64,000 nt of DNA from Bdellovibrionota bacterium (GTDB taxonomy: Bacteria; Bdellovibrionota; Bdellovibrionia; Bdellovibrionales; JAEYZS01). Shown one piece after another: positions 25,923-35,169 of this stretch. A program made the position numbers and the translations under genes. Positions within the stretch are counted from its first letter, which is position 1, and every line of letters starts with the position of its first letter. The notes beneath the pieces were generated by a model. It was not told the origin of the DNA and searched no databases. It saw only the letters and a list, made by a program, of their open reading frames with translations. The stretch is from assembly GCA_040386775.1 (NCBI GenBank), contig JAZKEU010000016.1, forward strand, positions 69,231 to 133,230, read 5' to 3'.

Positions 25923-26837
25923 ATGAAATTCATATCACTTCTCATCATCACATCTTTCCTCAATCTACAATCATCCCACGCTAAAGTTTTACAAGAAGGT
26001 TGGTACCAGATTCTTTCTGGTCAACAGCATGTAGGTTACTTAGTTCAAAGATATGATTTCAACGAATCCAAAAAACAATTTAAATTTACATCCTTCATGA
26101 AAACAAATGCCTTGGGCGGTGATGTCACAGAGAGCGTGGACGCTACCGCTTCCGATACTTTTGCTCCCGTTTCTTATCAGTACACAACATTAGTTGGTAA
26201 ATCGAATAAGTTTATCGATGCTAGTTTCAAGGGCGATTCTATGACTGCTAAAATCACTGAGCGCGGAGAAACCAAAACTCTCCAAGAAAAATTAAAATCA
26301 AAAGAAGTTTTTCTTTCTTACTTCCTAGTTTATAAAATTCTTCAGCACAAAACAGGATTGAAGAGCGGACTTTCCCTTGAATACGATGCCATTGCCGAAG
26401 AAGATGCAAAAACATCTAAAGGTTATGTCGACGTGAAAGAAATGGAATCCATGAACGGCGTTGAGGCCTTCAAAGTTCTTAATAGATTTAAAGATGTAAA
26501 ATCCATCAGCCATATCACTCCTATTGGGGAGGTCCTTCAGGTAAAACAACCTGTCACTGGCCTACAATTAAAGGCAGCGACTAGAGAAGAGGCCACAAAA
26601 GGATTTCCTTCTTCTGATAAAAGCATCAAAGCTTTATTTGTAACAGTTCCTCCGGACAGTCATTTTAGTAAAAGTGTAACCAGTGCAAAGCCAAAAGAAC
26701 AAGCGGCGCCGACGGATGGAGAAAAGAAAGTGGAGTTTACCGAACCTTCGACAACTCTTCCGAAGGGAACAACAATTCCTCCAGGAAAAGGCTTGCCTCC
26801 TAAGAAACAAATTGAAGAAAATAATTCGGAACAATAA
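25923..26837 (+). CDS. Secreted protein upstream of dppBC, unknown family
   Basis: 304 residues with a signal peptide ending SSHA. The mature N-terminal 230 residues are beta-rich and repetitive in pattern (GWYQILSGQQHVGYLVQRYDF, FTSFMKTNALGGDVTESV), like DUF3108-type periplasmic proteins. The last 70 residues are Pro/Lys/Glu-rich and probably disordered. Its TAA stop shares a base with the dppB start, so it is translationally coupled to the peptide permease. A role as a periplasmic accessory or as an atypical binding component of that permease is possible but not shown. No lipobox is visible. Confidence 0.6.
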   Translation: MKFISLLIITSFLNLQSSHAKVLQEGWYQILSGQQHVGYLVQRYDFNESKKQFKFTSFMKTNALGGDVTESVDATASDTFAPVSYQYTTLVGKSNKFIDASFKGDSMTAKITERGETKTLQEKLKSKEVFLSYFLVYKILQHKTGLKSGLSLEYDAIAEEDAKTSKGYVDVKEMESMNGVEAFKVLNRFKDVKSISHITPIGEVLQVKQPVTGLQLKAATREEATKGFPSSDKSIKALFVTVPPDSHFSKSVTSAKPKEQAAPTDGEKKVEFTEPSTTLPKGTTIPPGKGLPPKKQIEENNSEQ

Positions 26838-27757
26838 TGTTTAACTATTTGCTCAGAAGAATTTTATTAATGATCCCGGTGCTCTTAGGAGTGGCGACGT
26901 TGACATTTTTTCTGATCCATTTTGTTCCAGGCGATCCAATTGATATCATGCTCGGTGACCAAGCCTCTAACGTCGACAAAGCAGCGCTTCGCACGGAACT
27001 CGGGTTGGACCAACCTCTCGGCGTGCAATACAAAAAATTCTTATTGGGTCTTACAAAATTTGATTTAGGAAAATCTCTTTATAGTAAAAAACCTGTCGCA
27101 AGCGAGATCGGCGAAAGACTTCCTGCAACTATGGAACTGGCTTTCGCTGCGGTATTTATTTCTATGTTGATTGGAATTCCACTCGGAGTTCTTGCCTCTA
27201 TCAAGCAGTATGGATTTTTGGACAACTCTGTTCTTGTTGGTGGACTTTTAGGGATGTCCCTTCCTGGTTTCTGGACAGGTCCAATGATGATTTTAATTTT
27301 TTCCATTTACTTAGATATTTTTCCAGTGAGCGGGCGCGGCGGTCTCTTTCATGTGATCTTGCCTGCTGTTTGTTTGGGATTATCTTTAAGCGCCATTCTG
27401 ATGAGAATGACAAGAGCCTCCATGCTAGAGGTGAATAAAGAAGATTATATTAGAACCGCAATTTCAAAAGGCGTTCCAAAATCTCAAGTGTTATTTAAGC
27501 ACGCACTGAGGAACGCACTCATCCCCATCATAACTATCGTAGGATTGCAATTCGGTGCTTTATTGACCGGAACAGTTATCACCGAAACAATTTTCGACTG
27601 GCCTGGGATTGGCTCTTTATTCTATGAAGGAATTCAGCAAAGAAATTATCCCGTAGTTCAAGGTTGTGTGCTTTTTATTTCGTTCACTTACGTTACGGTA
27701 AATCTTCTCACGGATTTGGCTTACGCTATCGCCAATCCTAGAGTGAGGCTCTCATGA
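26837..27757 (+). CDS. dppB: DppB-like oligopeptide ABC permease
   Basis: 306 residues, six predicted helices. The N-terminus YLLRRILLMIPVLLGVATLTFFLIHFVPGDP is the standard start of DppB/OppB proteins. The EAA loop is seen in YIRTAISKGVPKSQVLFKHALRNALIP, which contacts the ATPase. It forms a heterodimer with the overlapping DppC-like protein. No ATPase gene and no obvious partner binding protein are adjacent. Likely substrates are di- or oligopeptides or murein peptides, given nagZ downstream. Confidence 0.9.
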   Translation: MFNYLLRRILLMIPVLLGVATLTFFLIHFVPGDPIDIMLGDQASNVDKAALRTELGLDQPLGVQYKKFLLGLTKFDLGKSLYSKKPVASEIGERLPATMELAFAAVFISMLIGIPLGVLASIKQYGFLDNSVLVGGLLGMSLPGFWTGPMMILIFSIYLDIFPVSGRGGLFHVILPAVCLGLSLSAILMRMTRASMLEVNKEDYIRTAISKGVPKSQVLFKHALRNALIPIITIVGLQFGALLTGTVITETIFDWPGIGSLFYEGIQQRNYPVVQGCVLFISFTYVTVNLLTDLAYAIANPRVRLS

Positions 27758-28590
27758 ATAAAAGCAATTCGCAGAAATTTTTTAATAAAAGAAATATTTT
27801 GATTTTTGTAGGCGGATCCATTGTTCTTGTTGTGCTCTTGGTGGCGATCTTTGCTCCATTTATTGCCACTCAAGATCCAAATGTTATGTCTCTTGAGCAC
27901 CGCTATCAGCCGCCGTCGTCACAACATTTATTTGGCCTAGATCAAGATGGTAGCGATGTGTTTTCAAAAGTTGTTTACGGATCCAGAATCAGTTTCTATG
28001 TCGCCATCAGCGTGGTAGCGATTTGTTTATTCATTGGATTGATCGTAGGTTCGCTGGCGGGTTATATCGGAGGAAAAACAGACCAATTCTTTATGAGAAT
28101 TGTGGATATGCTTTATGCATTTCCAGGATTTTTATTGGCGATCTCCTTAGTTGCAGTACTTGGTCCCTCCATTCACAACTTGATTCTTGCAATGTGTATT
28201 ACTGGCTGGGCAAGTTACGCAAGGCTTGTAAGAGCCGAAGTGCTTCACTTGAAAGCAAAAGAATACGTGCAATCTGCAAAAGCCTTAGGCGCAAATCCAT
28301 TTCGCGTTGTGATCCTTCATGTATGGCCAAATCTTGTTGGGCCTATTGTCGTGCAATCATCTTTTGCCATGGCTGGAACTATTATTTCTGAATCCTCTCT
28401 TAGTTTTCTAGGACTAGGTGCACCGCCAACTACACCAACGTGGGGCGCGCTACTTAATGCCGGTAGAAAAATTCTTATCGAAGCTCCCCATGTGAGCTTT
28501 TTCCCTGGTCTAGCTATTGTGTTATTAGTATTAGGATTCAATTTATTCGGAGATGGCCTACGCGACTACCTTGATCCAAAGAAGAACTAG
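27754..28590 (+). CDS. dppC: DppC-like oligopeptide ABC permease
   Basis: 278 residues. It has the usual N-terminal helix followed by FAPFIATQDPN, then HLFGLDQDGSDVFSKVVYGSRISF, a DppC/OppC hallmark. The EAA loop YVQSAKALGANPFRVVILHVWPN and the C-terminal FLGLGAPPTTPTWGALL and NLFGDGLRDYLDP are also present. The start overlaps the end of dppB (ATGA type). With DppB it makes the transmembrane channel; DppD/DppF ATPases must come from elsewhere. Confidence 0.92.
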   Translation: MNKSNSQKFFNKRNILIFVGGSIVLVVLLVAIFAPFIATQDPNVMSLEHRYQPPSSQHLFGLDQDGSDVFSKVVYGSRISFYVAISVVAICLFIGLIVGSLAGYIGGKTDQFFMRIVDMLYAFPGFLLAISLVAVLGPSIHNLILAMCITGWASYARLVRAEVLHLKAKEYVQSAKALGANPFRVVILHVWPNLVGPIVVQSSFAMAGTIISESSLSFLGLGAPPTTPTWGALLNAGRKILIEAPHVSFFPGLAIVLLVLGFNLFGDGLRDYLDPKKN

Positions 28591-28637
28591 TGGTCTAATA
28601 GAGTAGTAGTACAAAGCGGAACGTAAGTAGGTAAATT

Positions 28638-29774
28638 ATGACGAATATAGTCTCAGATAAAATCGGACAGTTGTTATTCATCGGCCTCAAAGGCACTTCA
28701 TTAACTGCGGAAGAAAAAAAATTCATCATCGATAACAATATCGGCGGCGTAGTTCTGTTTGGTAGAAATATTTCAACAGATGAATCTTCTCGCCTAGAAA
28801 ACTTAGTTCAACTTACGACAGAACTTCATTCTCTAAAAAATCAACGTCACGACAAATCTCCTCTCTATGTCGGAATCGATATGGAGGGCGGAAGAGTTGC
28901 AAGGCTTAAAAATCCTTTTACAATCTGGCCTCCACTAAAAAAATTAGGCGACCTCGATTCTGCATCAACGGCCTTTATGATGGCCGAGAATATGGGCGAA
29001 GAATTAAAAGCTGCCGGGATCAACGTGAACTTTGCACCGAGTGCAGATATTTTAACGAATCCAAAAAACGAAGTGATCGGAGATAGATCTTTGGGTGGCG
29101 ATGCTGAGCATGTGGCAAAGTTATCCTCGGCGCTAGTTCGTGGTTACATTAAATCAGGAATTATTCCGTGCCCAAAACATTTCCCCGGTCATGGCGATAC
29201 ACTTTTAGACAGTCATACCGATTTACCCATTCAGAAAGAAACTGATCTCGAAACTCTTATGAGTCGAGAAATGCTTCCTTTCAAACGCGCATTGAGAGCG
29301 CGTGCGCAGATGATTATGACGGCGCATATATTATTTCCTAAGATCGATGCGGATTGGCCAGCAACTTTATCAAAAATTTTCATCACTGATATCTTGAGAA
29401 AAGAATTCAGATACAAAGAACTTATCATTACTGATGACCTCGATATGAAGGCCCTTAGAAATAAATATTCTGTTGAGACCATTGCAACAAGAGCACTCGA
29501 AGTTGGCGCCAATATGCTTTTATATTGCAACGAACCCGAAAGCCATGTGCTTGGACTTGAAGCCATCAAAAAAGCCGTTAAAGACAAGAAACTTGCCGAG
29601 GCCATCATCGACGAGTCTTACTTGAAGGTTTTAAATAACAAAAAAGACAATCTATCACAATTTACGACGCTTCCTTTAGCAGACGCTAAAAAGATCATTG
29701 GAAAAGATGCACACAAAACTGTTGCACAGAATATAAAAGATGGCGTTTTACCAAAAAATATCTCAGACGCATAG
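28638..29774 (+). CDS. nagZ: Beta-N-acetylhexosaminidase NagZ (GH3)
   Basis: 378 residues. It carries the NagZ hallmark PCPKHFPGHGDTLLDSHTDLP near residues 175-195, with the catalytic His/Asp loop, and the nucleophile region ITDDLDMKAL. An early GIDMEGGRVARL matches the sugar-binding strand. It removes GlcNAc from GlcNAc-anhydroMurNAc peptides in peptidoglycan recycling. No signal peptide is seen, so it is cytoplasmic. It follows dppBC by 47 bases and could share their transcript, which fits import of wall fragments. With AmgK and MurU in the same window, most steps of the MurNAc salvage route are present. Confidence 0.9.
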   Translation: MTNIVSDKIGQLLFIGLKGTSLTAEEKKFIIDNNIGGVVLFGRNISTDESSRLENLVQLTTELHSLKNQRHDKSPLYVGIDMEGGRVARLKNPFTIWPPLKKLGDLDSASTAFMMAENMGEELKAAGINVNFAPSADILTNPKNEVIGDRSLGGDAEHVAKLSSALVRGYIKSGIIPCPKHFPGHGDTLLDSHTDLPIQKETDLETLMSREMLPFKRALRARAQMIMTAHILFPKIDADWPATLSKIFITDILRKEFRYKELIITDDLDMKALRNKYSVETIATRALEVGANMLLYCNEPESHVLGLEAIKKAVKDKKLAEAIIDESYLKVLNNKKDNLSQFTTLPLADAKKIIGKDAHKTVAQNIKDGVLPKNISDA

Positions 29775-29810
29775 ACAAGAACTAGGTCTTAGTGTTACCT
29801 CTCTTCCCAC

Positions 29811-31616
29811 ATGAAAGAGCTACTATTCACCGCTGTCATTCTATTCACTTCGTTTGCTGCTCAAGCTCAAGATGTAGAGAAGCAACCTCAAGAAGTGGTA
29901 GAGGCAACTCCCATTGAATCTTTCAGCGGAAAATCTGAGGGTTGGCCCAAGGACAACATTTCACAAGATGTTCTCGATGTTCAGGGCTCATCACTTTACG
30001 ATGCTCTCAATAAGTATCCAGGTATCCAAACTCAAGGTGAAGCTTCAAGCGGATCGCCCTCCATTAGAATCAGAGGATCCGGTGGAGCTACGCGTACCCT
30101 TTTACTTTTCAATGGAACTCCCATCAATGCACAAGATGGCTTAGGTGCAAATCCATTGTTACTTCCCACAGAAATTGTGGATAGTGTGGATATCTTAAAA
30201 GGACCTTCTTCGCTTTTTTATGGATCCGATGCCGTCGGTGGAGCGATCAATCTAAAGCCAAGAAAATTCACTTCTCCAACCGTAAGGTTGGGATATGAGT
30301 CTACATATAAACCTTCTGTTTTTTTAGGATCACCGCTTTTTCAATCTGAAAAACATTCACTACAAGGAAGCGTTTACCTCGATGAGTCCAAAGGAAACTA
30401 CAAGTACGACGACCCAACTCTTGGAGAAACAAAAAGAATAGATAACGAACGCGGCAAACAAAGATACTCTCTCATCGGCGAAAATAAATTTTCTAAAACA
30501 ACTTTTTCTCATCACTTCGTCTACGCAAGAGAAAAGGGCAAAAGCCCTGGGCCGGTTCCCTATGATGCTAGTCAGGTTGTCGATTTCGATAGAAATGCAT
30601 TCTTAGGTGCTGTTCACGTAAATCAAAAAATCAATTCCCTGTGGAATGCAAACTACAAGCTCAGTCATTCAAGAACAGACAATGACAATACTCAAAATGC
30701 GGTAAAAACAAATTACTTTGCCTCCAAAAGCACTCATTCTTTAAGCACGGACTATCAAGTTTCAAATTATGCAAATCTCGAGCTATTTACAGATTTTTCA
30801 AGAGATGATTTTGAAAGTCTTTATGTCAACGCAAGCAAACTTCATGACGAACATTTTGAACACGGATTAATTTTAAAAGCGCAAATTTCAGAAAGCGAAT
30901 ATTTATTAGCAGGACTCAGATTTTTTCCAGATCAAAATGAATCTGTTAAAAATATTTTACTGAAGCAAGACAAGAAAGACTATGTCATTTGGGCTTCTTA
31001 CTCTGAGGGTTTAAGAATTCCTGATTTCACACAAAGACTTTCAAATGCACCATTTATGATCGGGAATCCCAATCTCGATGTAGAAAAATCGAATCAGATT
31101 GAAATTGGTGCGGAAACCTTGATTAAAAAAACAAAATTAAAAATTTCTGGATACCAGATCGATTACAAAGAATTTATCCAATACTCTGCGACTCCCTCTC
31201 CTTATTCTTTTGAAAACGTCCAAGATGTGACAACCAAGGGAATCGAGCTCCAAGCTTCTACGGATTACAAGATTTATCACGGATTGATTTCTTACTCTAT
31301 TATGGAGTCTAAGAACGGTTTAAATGACGAAAACATGCCTCTAATTCCTAAAAATCAAGTGTATGTTCTCGTGGGCGCACAACTTGCCGCCTTTATCTTT
31401 GAACTGCACAACACCTTCTGGAGTGGATATAAACTCAATAGCACAAATGAGACCGGAAGCTGGTCAACCACAGACCTAACAGTAAGAACATCTGGATTTA
31501 ATGATTGGAAATTCAAAGCAGGTGTTCTAAATTTGTTTGGTAAAGAGAGAGTATTTACCTATGGCTATCCTGAACCAAAAACCCAATATTTCGTTTTTGC
31601 AGAACAGTCTTTTTAG
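29811..31616 (+). CDS. TonB-dependent outer-membrane receptor (BtuB-like)
   Basis: 601 residues with signal peptide ILFTSFAAQAQD. The plug domain is seen in SLYDALNKYPGIQTQGEASSG, SIRIRGSGGATRTLLLFNGTP and EIVDSVDILKGPSSLFYGSDAVGGAINL; a beta-barrel follows and ends in an aromatic F (FAEQSF). A length near 600 and the compact barrel match BtuB rather than large siderophore receptors. The operon continues with a BtuF-like binding protein, a permease, an ATPase and TonB. The substrate is most likely cobalamin or another corrinoid; heme or a siderophore cannot be excluded. No cobalamin riboswitch fits in the 36-base gap upstream. Confidence 0.85.
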   Translation: MKELLFTAVILFTSFAAQAQDVEKQPQEVVEATPIESFSGKSEGWPKDNISQDVLDVQGSSLYDALNKYPGIQTQGEASSGSPSIRIRGSGGATRTLLLFNGTPINAQDGLGANPLLLPTEIVDSVDILKGPSSLFYGSDAVGGAINLKPRKFTSPTVRLGYESTYKPSVFLGSPLFQSEKHSLQGSVYLDESKGNYKYDDPTLGETKRIDNERGKQRYSLIGENKFSKTTFSHHFVYAREKGKSPGPVPYDASQVVDFDRNAFLGAVHVNQKINSLWNANYKLSHSRTDNDNTQNAVKTNYFASKSTHSLSTDYQVSNYANLELFTDFSRDDFESLYVNASKLHDEHFEHGLILKAQISESEYLLAGLRFFPDQNESVKNILLKQDKKDYVIWASYSEGLRIPDFTQRLSNAPFMIGNPNLDVEKSNQIEIGAETLIKKTKLKISGYQIDYKEFIQYSATPSPYSFENVQDVTTKGIELQASTDYKIYHGLISYSIMESKNGLNDENMPLIPKNQVYVLVGAQLAAFIFELHNTFWSGYKLNSTNETGSWSTTDLTVRTSGFNDWKFKAGVLNLFGKERVFTYGYPEPKTQYFVFAEQSF

Positions 31617-32409
31617 TCTGGTTCTACTTTTTTCTATTCCCTCTCAAGCTGACGAGCTTCGCATTGTGAGCCTTAGTCCTGCAATTACTGAAGTGCTGTT
31701 TGATTTAGGTTTACAAAAAAATATTGTTGGCACTTCAAGTTTTTCTAATTATCCAGAAGAAGCAAAAAAAATTCCATCCGTCGGTTCTTATCTCAGTCCT
31801 TCCATAGAAAAAATCATAAGGCTAAATCCCACACATGTTCTCGCTTTCAAAGAAGGAGATCCGTCAATTGGAGAATCTTTGGATAAGGCCAAGCTCAACA
31901 CTATTGTTTTGGAATCACGTTCTCTCGATGATTTTGAAAATATGCTCAAAGAACTTGGCGCTTTATTCAAAGTCGAAAAAAAATCCCAAGAAATAATTTC
32001 TCTTTGGAAAACTCAATGGTCGAAACTTGAAAATGTACCAAGATCAAAAGAAAAACTTATGATCCAAGTCGACCAGAGCCCAATATATATTGCCGGCAAT
32101 GATACTTTTATCTCTAGAGCTTTTGAAAAATGTGGATTTAGAAATACATTTGATAATCTTGATGGCTATAAAAAAATTCAACTCGAAGCCGTAATGAACA
32201 GGAAGCCAGAAATCATTCTGGTTGTCGGTATGATCGATCAATCCGGAAACTTTAATACCGTAAAAGAATTTTGGAAAAGCAATCCTGTCACAAAGAATGC
32301 AAGAATCATCCAAGGAGATGGAGATATATTGAGTCGCCTCTCGCCAAGGTTCCCAAAAGAAGTTATTAAAATTTGTTCCCAACTGAAACCACTAAAGGCC
32401 GCGGAATGA
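31561..32409 (+). CDS. Periplasmic metal-chelate/cobalamin-binding protein (BtuF-like)
   Basis: 282 residues from the ATG at 31561; a TTG at 31537 is an alternative, and a start further in is also possible because the overlap with the receptor gene is 56 bases. A signal peptide ends IPSQA. Recognisable features are RIVSLSPAITEVLFDLG, GTSSFSNYPEEAKKIPSVGSY, IEKIIRLNPTHVLAFKEGDP and a C-terminal helix pair. These follow the class III binding-protein pattern and are closest by eye to BtuF. It hands the ligand to the downstream FecCD-type permease. Confidence 0.78.
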   Translation: MAILNQKPNISFLQNSLFSLVLLFSIPSQADELRIVSLSPAITEVLFDLGLQKNIVGTSSFSNYPEEAKKIPSVGSYLSPSIEKIIRLNPTHVLAFKEGDPSIGESLDKAKLNTIVLESRSLDDFENMLKELGALFKVEKKSQEIISLWKTQWSKLENVPRSKEKLMIQVDQSPIYIAGNDTFISRAFEKCGFRNTFDNLDGYKKIQLEAVMNRKPEIILVVGMIDQSGNFNTVKEFWKSNPVTKNARIIQGDGDILSRLSPRFPKEVIKICSQLKPLKAAE

Positions 32410-33401
32410 TTTATGTCCTAATCGCAGTCTTTAACATTCTGTTGATCGTAATTTCTTTGGCAACGGGCGCGGGGCAGATTTCTTTTACAGAATTATTTTC
32501 TTTTCTTGGAAACTCTTTAGATAATGAATCCATTCGATATATTTTTTCCGATTTAAGAGTTCCAAGAACTTTTGCTCTTGTATCCATCGGCTTATCGCTC
32601 GGTTATTCTGGAATTATTCTTCAAACTATTTTGGATAATCCCCTTTCTGAACCCTACACGCTTGGACTCTCTGGCGGAGCAACTCTCGGTGCCGTGATTG
32701 CCTTGCTCATCGGGATTCAGCCTGTGTGGCTCTCACTCCCTGCTGGTTCGATCATTGGTTGTGTGATTATCACTATTTTTGTTCTTGGTTTTTCTCAAAA
32801 AAAATATTTATGGAAATCCAATTCCATGATTTTAGTGGGCGTCATGATTTCTTTATTCTGTGGAGCTTTTGTTACGCTGATTATTTCACTTCTTGAACCC
32901 TCAAAGATGCAATTGGCAATTTTTTGGATGATGGGCCAAGTCGGGTCGCCCCGCGATCTCTGGTGGATTTATTTATTCCTGCTCTTCACAGCTGCGCTGA
33001 TTTATGGACTCTGGAATAAAGTCCATCTCGATAGATTTTTAATCGGCGAAGATCTCGCGGTAAATCTTGGAACCAACACAAAAAAAATTCGCACGCGTTT
33101 TATAATTTTGGTTTGCTTACTCACTTCGATCAGTGTTTCTATTGCTGGTCTTGTGGGGTTCGTGGGGCTCGTGGCTCCTCATATCACCTATGCAATTCTT
33201 AAAACAAAAAGACACGGCAAAACTCTGGTCGTTGCACCCCTTGTTGGATCAGCATTATTTTTAATTTCTGATATTCTCTCTCGTTTGATGAGTAGGGACA
33301 TTGAGATCCCTGCTGGAAGCTTAATGGCTCTGATTGGTGCGCCGATTTTAATTTATTTCCTGATCAATGGTTTTAAAAACAAGGCGGTTAAAAATGCTTA
33401 G
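32406..33401 (+). CDS. FecCD/BtuC-type ABC permease
   Basis: 331 residues from the ATG at 32406, whose ATGA overlaps the binding-protein stop; AAAGG lies upstream. About ten helices are expected. Family landmarks are LRVPRTFALVSIGLSLGYSGIILQ, NPLSEPYTLGLSGGATLGAV, GFVGLVAPHI and IPAGSLMALIGAPILIYFL. It forms the inner-membrane channel for the chelate taken up by the receptor. Confidence 0.9.
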   Translation: MIYVLIAVFNILLIVISLATGAGQISFTELFSFLGNSLDNESIRYIFSDLRVPRTFALVSIGLSLGYSGIILQTILDNPLSEPYTLGLSGGATLGAVIALLIGIQPVWLSLPAGSIIGCVIITIFVLGFSQKKYLWKSNSMILVGVMISLFCGAFVTLIISLLEPSKMQLAIFWMMGQVGSPRDLWWIYLFLLFTAALIYGLWNKVHLDRFLIGEDLAVNLGTNTKKIRTRFIILVCLLTSISVSIAGLVGFVGLVAPHITYAILKTKRHGKTLVVAPLVGSALFLISDILSRLMSRDIEIPAGSLMALIGAPILIYFLINGFKNKAVKNA

Positions 33402-34089
33402 CTTTAAAAACCTTGCCGTAGGATTTGATAAAAATATTCTGGAAGAAATTTCCGGAGAATTAGCCAATGGCTCCATCACTTTCCTCATTGGTCCCAATGG
33501 CTCCGGAAAGACCTCTTTACTCAAAACTCTTTCGCAAATAATTCCAGCAAAAAAAGGGATTATTTCCACAGAAGATAATCCTATTTATTTATCCTCTGAG
33601 GTGAATCTTCAAGTTGGACTCACAGGAAATGATCTACTTGATCTTTACATGAGCAAGAACTCTAAGTGGTTCAATCTAGATCTCTTAGATTTTTTTGAAG
33701 TTAAGGAATTATTAACTTCTCCACTTGAGATTCTCTCTGCCGGGGAAAAACAGCGCATTCTTATTTGTGCGGTACTTTCACACAAATCTTCGATTGTGTT
33801 TTTGGATGAACCTCTCAATCACTTGGATTGGAATTTTTCTCTTAAATTAAAAAAAGTTATCAAAAATCAGGCATCTCAAGGTCGAACTTTCCTTATTTCT
33901 AATCATGATCTCAACTGGGCACTCGATTTGTCAGAAACTCAGACTTGGGTCTTGTTTAAGAAATCAATATTCCTCAAAAACTCTACCGAATCCGTGCTTA
34001 ATGATATAAAATTACAAGAAGTCTTTCGAATTAAAACCGAAGTTATCGCTTCTCAGAATAGAAAAGTAATTTCTCTTACAGAATTGTAG
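33394..34089 (+). CDS. ABC ATPase of the chelate/cobalamin uptake system (BtuD-like)
   Basis: 231 residues from the ATG at 33394, with AAGGCGG six bases upstream; an ATG at 33367 is less likely. Walker A is GPNGSGKTSLL, the signature is LSAGEKQRI (one change from LSGGQ), Walker B is SSIVFLDEPLNHLD and the switch region is FLISNHD. It overlaps the permease gene by 8 bases. It should drive the permease encoded upstream. Confidence 0.88.
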   Translation: MLSFKNLAVGFDKNILEEISGELANGSITFLIGPNGSGKTSLLKTLSQIIPAKKGIISTEDNPIYLSSEVNLQVGLTGNDLLDLYMSKNSKWFNLDLLDFFEVKELLTSPLEILSAGEKQRILICAVLSHKSSIVFLDEPLNHLDWNFSLKLKKVIKNQASQGRTFLISNHDLNWALDLSETQTWVLFKKSIFLKNSTESVLNDIKLQEVFRIKTEVIASQNRKVISLTEL

Positions 34090-34095
34090 GTCATC

Positions 34096-34956
34096 ATGAG
34101 CGAACAGAAAAAAATGAGTAATGCAAAGGTAGTGGCTCTAGTTATTTCCATCGGCCTGCACGCTGGTGTTGCTTACTACTTGGGAAGCTTAGCCCTAGAT
34201 TATGCTTTACCAAAAGGCGAAGTATCTTCTATCGAAATGAATATCGATATGCCTAAAGGCGAAACCACGGAAGTGGCCGTAGTTGAGAAAACTCCCCCAC
34301 CTCCCGCACCAACTCCGGTAGTTCCGCCAAAACCGAAAGTGATTCCTAAACCTGTCGCTACAAAACCTGAATCCAAACCCCTTCCTAAAGATCTTCCTAC
34401 GAAAGAACCTGTGGTTGAAGACAAACAGGGAGAAATGCCAGTCGCCACCGAAATTCCTGAAACTCCTCCGCAAGTAGAGCCAATCCCTGAAGAACCGGTT
34501 CAAGAAGCGGCGGCAGAACCTACACCTGAAGCTGTTCCCGCTCCGCAAGTCGAACCAACTCCTGTTCCTACACAGGCCGTTGCACCAGCAGAGACACAAG
34601 CTACCGGTCCTACAGCTACAGAGCAAGGTTATGGAACTCCTGTGGGCAATCCCGAAGCAACGCTTATTCCTCAAGGATCCAACAAAAGTCACACGTATCC
34701 CTACATGGCTAGATTGAGAAAATTAGAAGGTGTTTCGATTGTTCAATACACGGTTTCTCCAACAGGAGATGTGACAGAGACAAAAATTTTGCAAAGCTCT
34801 GGGCACTCCGTACTTGATGGTGAAGCGGTAGATGCAATTAAGAAATGGAAGTTTAAACCAATGAGTAGCGAAGTGGTTTATGAAAAAGAAGTTGTCTTTA
34901 GATTGAAGGGCGAAGCAGAAGCCGCCCCATCGAAACTGCGCAGATTAGAAAAGTAA
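34096..34956 (+). CDS. tonB: TonB energy transducer
   Basis: 286 residues. A single N-terminal membrane helix follows a short polar leader (VVALVISIGLHAGVAYYLG, with the conserved SxxxH histidine). A long Pro/Glu/Lys-rich periplasmic spacer covers about residues 60-190. The C-terminal TonB domain reads YPYMARLRKLEGVSIVQYTV, GDVTETKILQSSGHSVLDGEAVDAIKKWKF. It completes the uptake operon and is probably dedicated to the receptor encoded upstream. The ExbB and ExbD motor proteins are not in the window. Confidence 0.92.
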   Translation: MSEQKKMSNAKVVALVISIGLHAGVAYYLGSLALDYALPKGEVSSIEMNIDMPKGETTEVAVVEKTPPPPAPTPVVPPKPKVIPKPVATKPESKPLPKDLPTKEPVVEDKQGEMPVATEIPETPPQVEPIPEEPVQEAAAEPTPEAVPAPQVEPTPVPTQAVAPAETQATGPTATEQGYGTPVGNPEATLIPQGSNKSHTYPYMARLRKLEGVSIVQYTVSPTGDVTETKILQSSGHSVLDGEAVDAIKKWKFKPMSSEVVYEKEVVFRLKGEAEAAPSKLRRLEK

Positions 34957-34974
34957 CAAAGAAACAGCTAAAGC

Positions 34975-35106
34975 CTATTCTTCTCCGAAAAGAGCTTCTT
35001 TAGTCTTAGTTGTACCTTGATTGCGGTTTTTTGCTTTTCTTTTTTGACCCATTTTTGTGTTTCTGTTTTTACGGATCAATTCAAGTCTTTTCGTTTTAGA
35101 TGCCAT
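34975..35106 (-). CDS. Small basic protein, 43 residues
   Basis: Begins MASKTKRLELIRKNRN and ends KEALFGEE. It is very rich in Lys, Arg, Asn and Gln in the first 35 residues. A good ribosome site (GAGGTAA, 6 bases before the ATG) and clean codon use support it as real. The composition suggests binding to RNA, ribosomes or DNA. It is convergent with tonB. No family recognised. Confidence 0.6.
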   Translation of the reverse strand: MASKTKRLELIRKNRNTKMGQKRKAKNRNQGTTKTKEALFGEE

Positions 35107-35169
35107 GGCTTACCTCGTCCTAATTATCGCCTTTAGTTAATGTAAGGCGTTCAAAGATTGGCCAAGCTA

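Noticed and set aside
29775..29810. Cobalamin riboswitch before the receptor gene
   Set aside because: The gap is only 36 bases and has no B12-box sequence.
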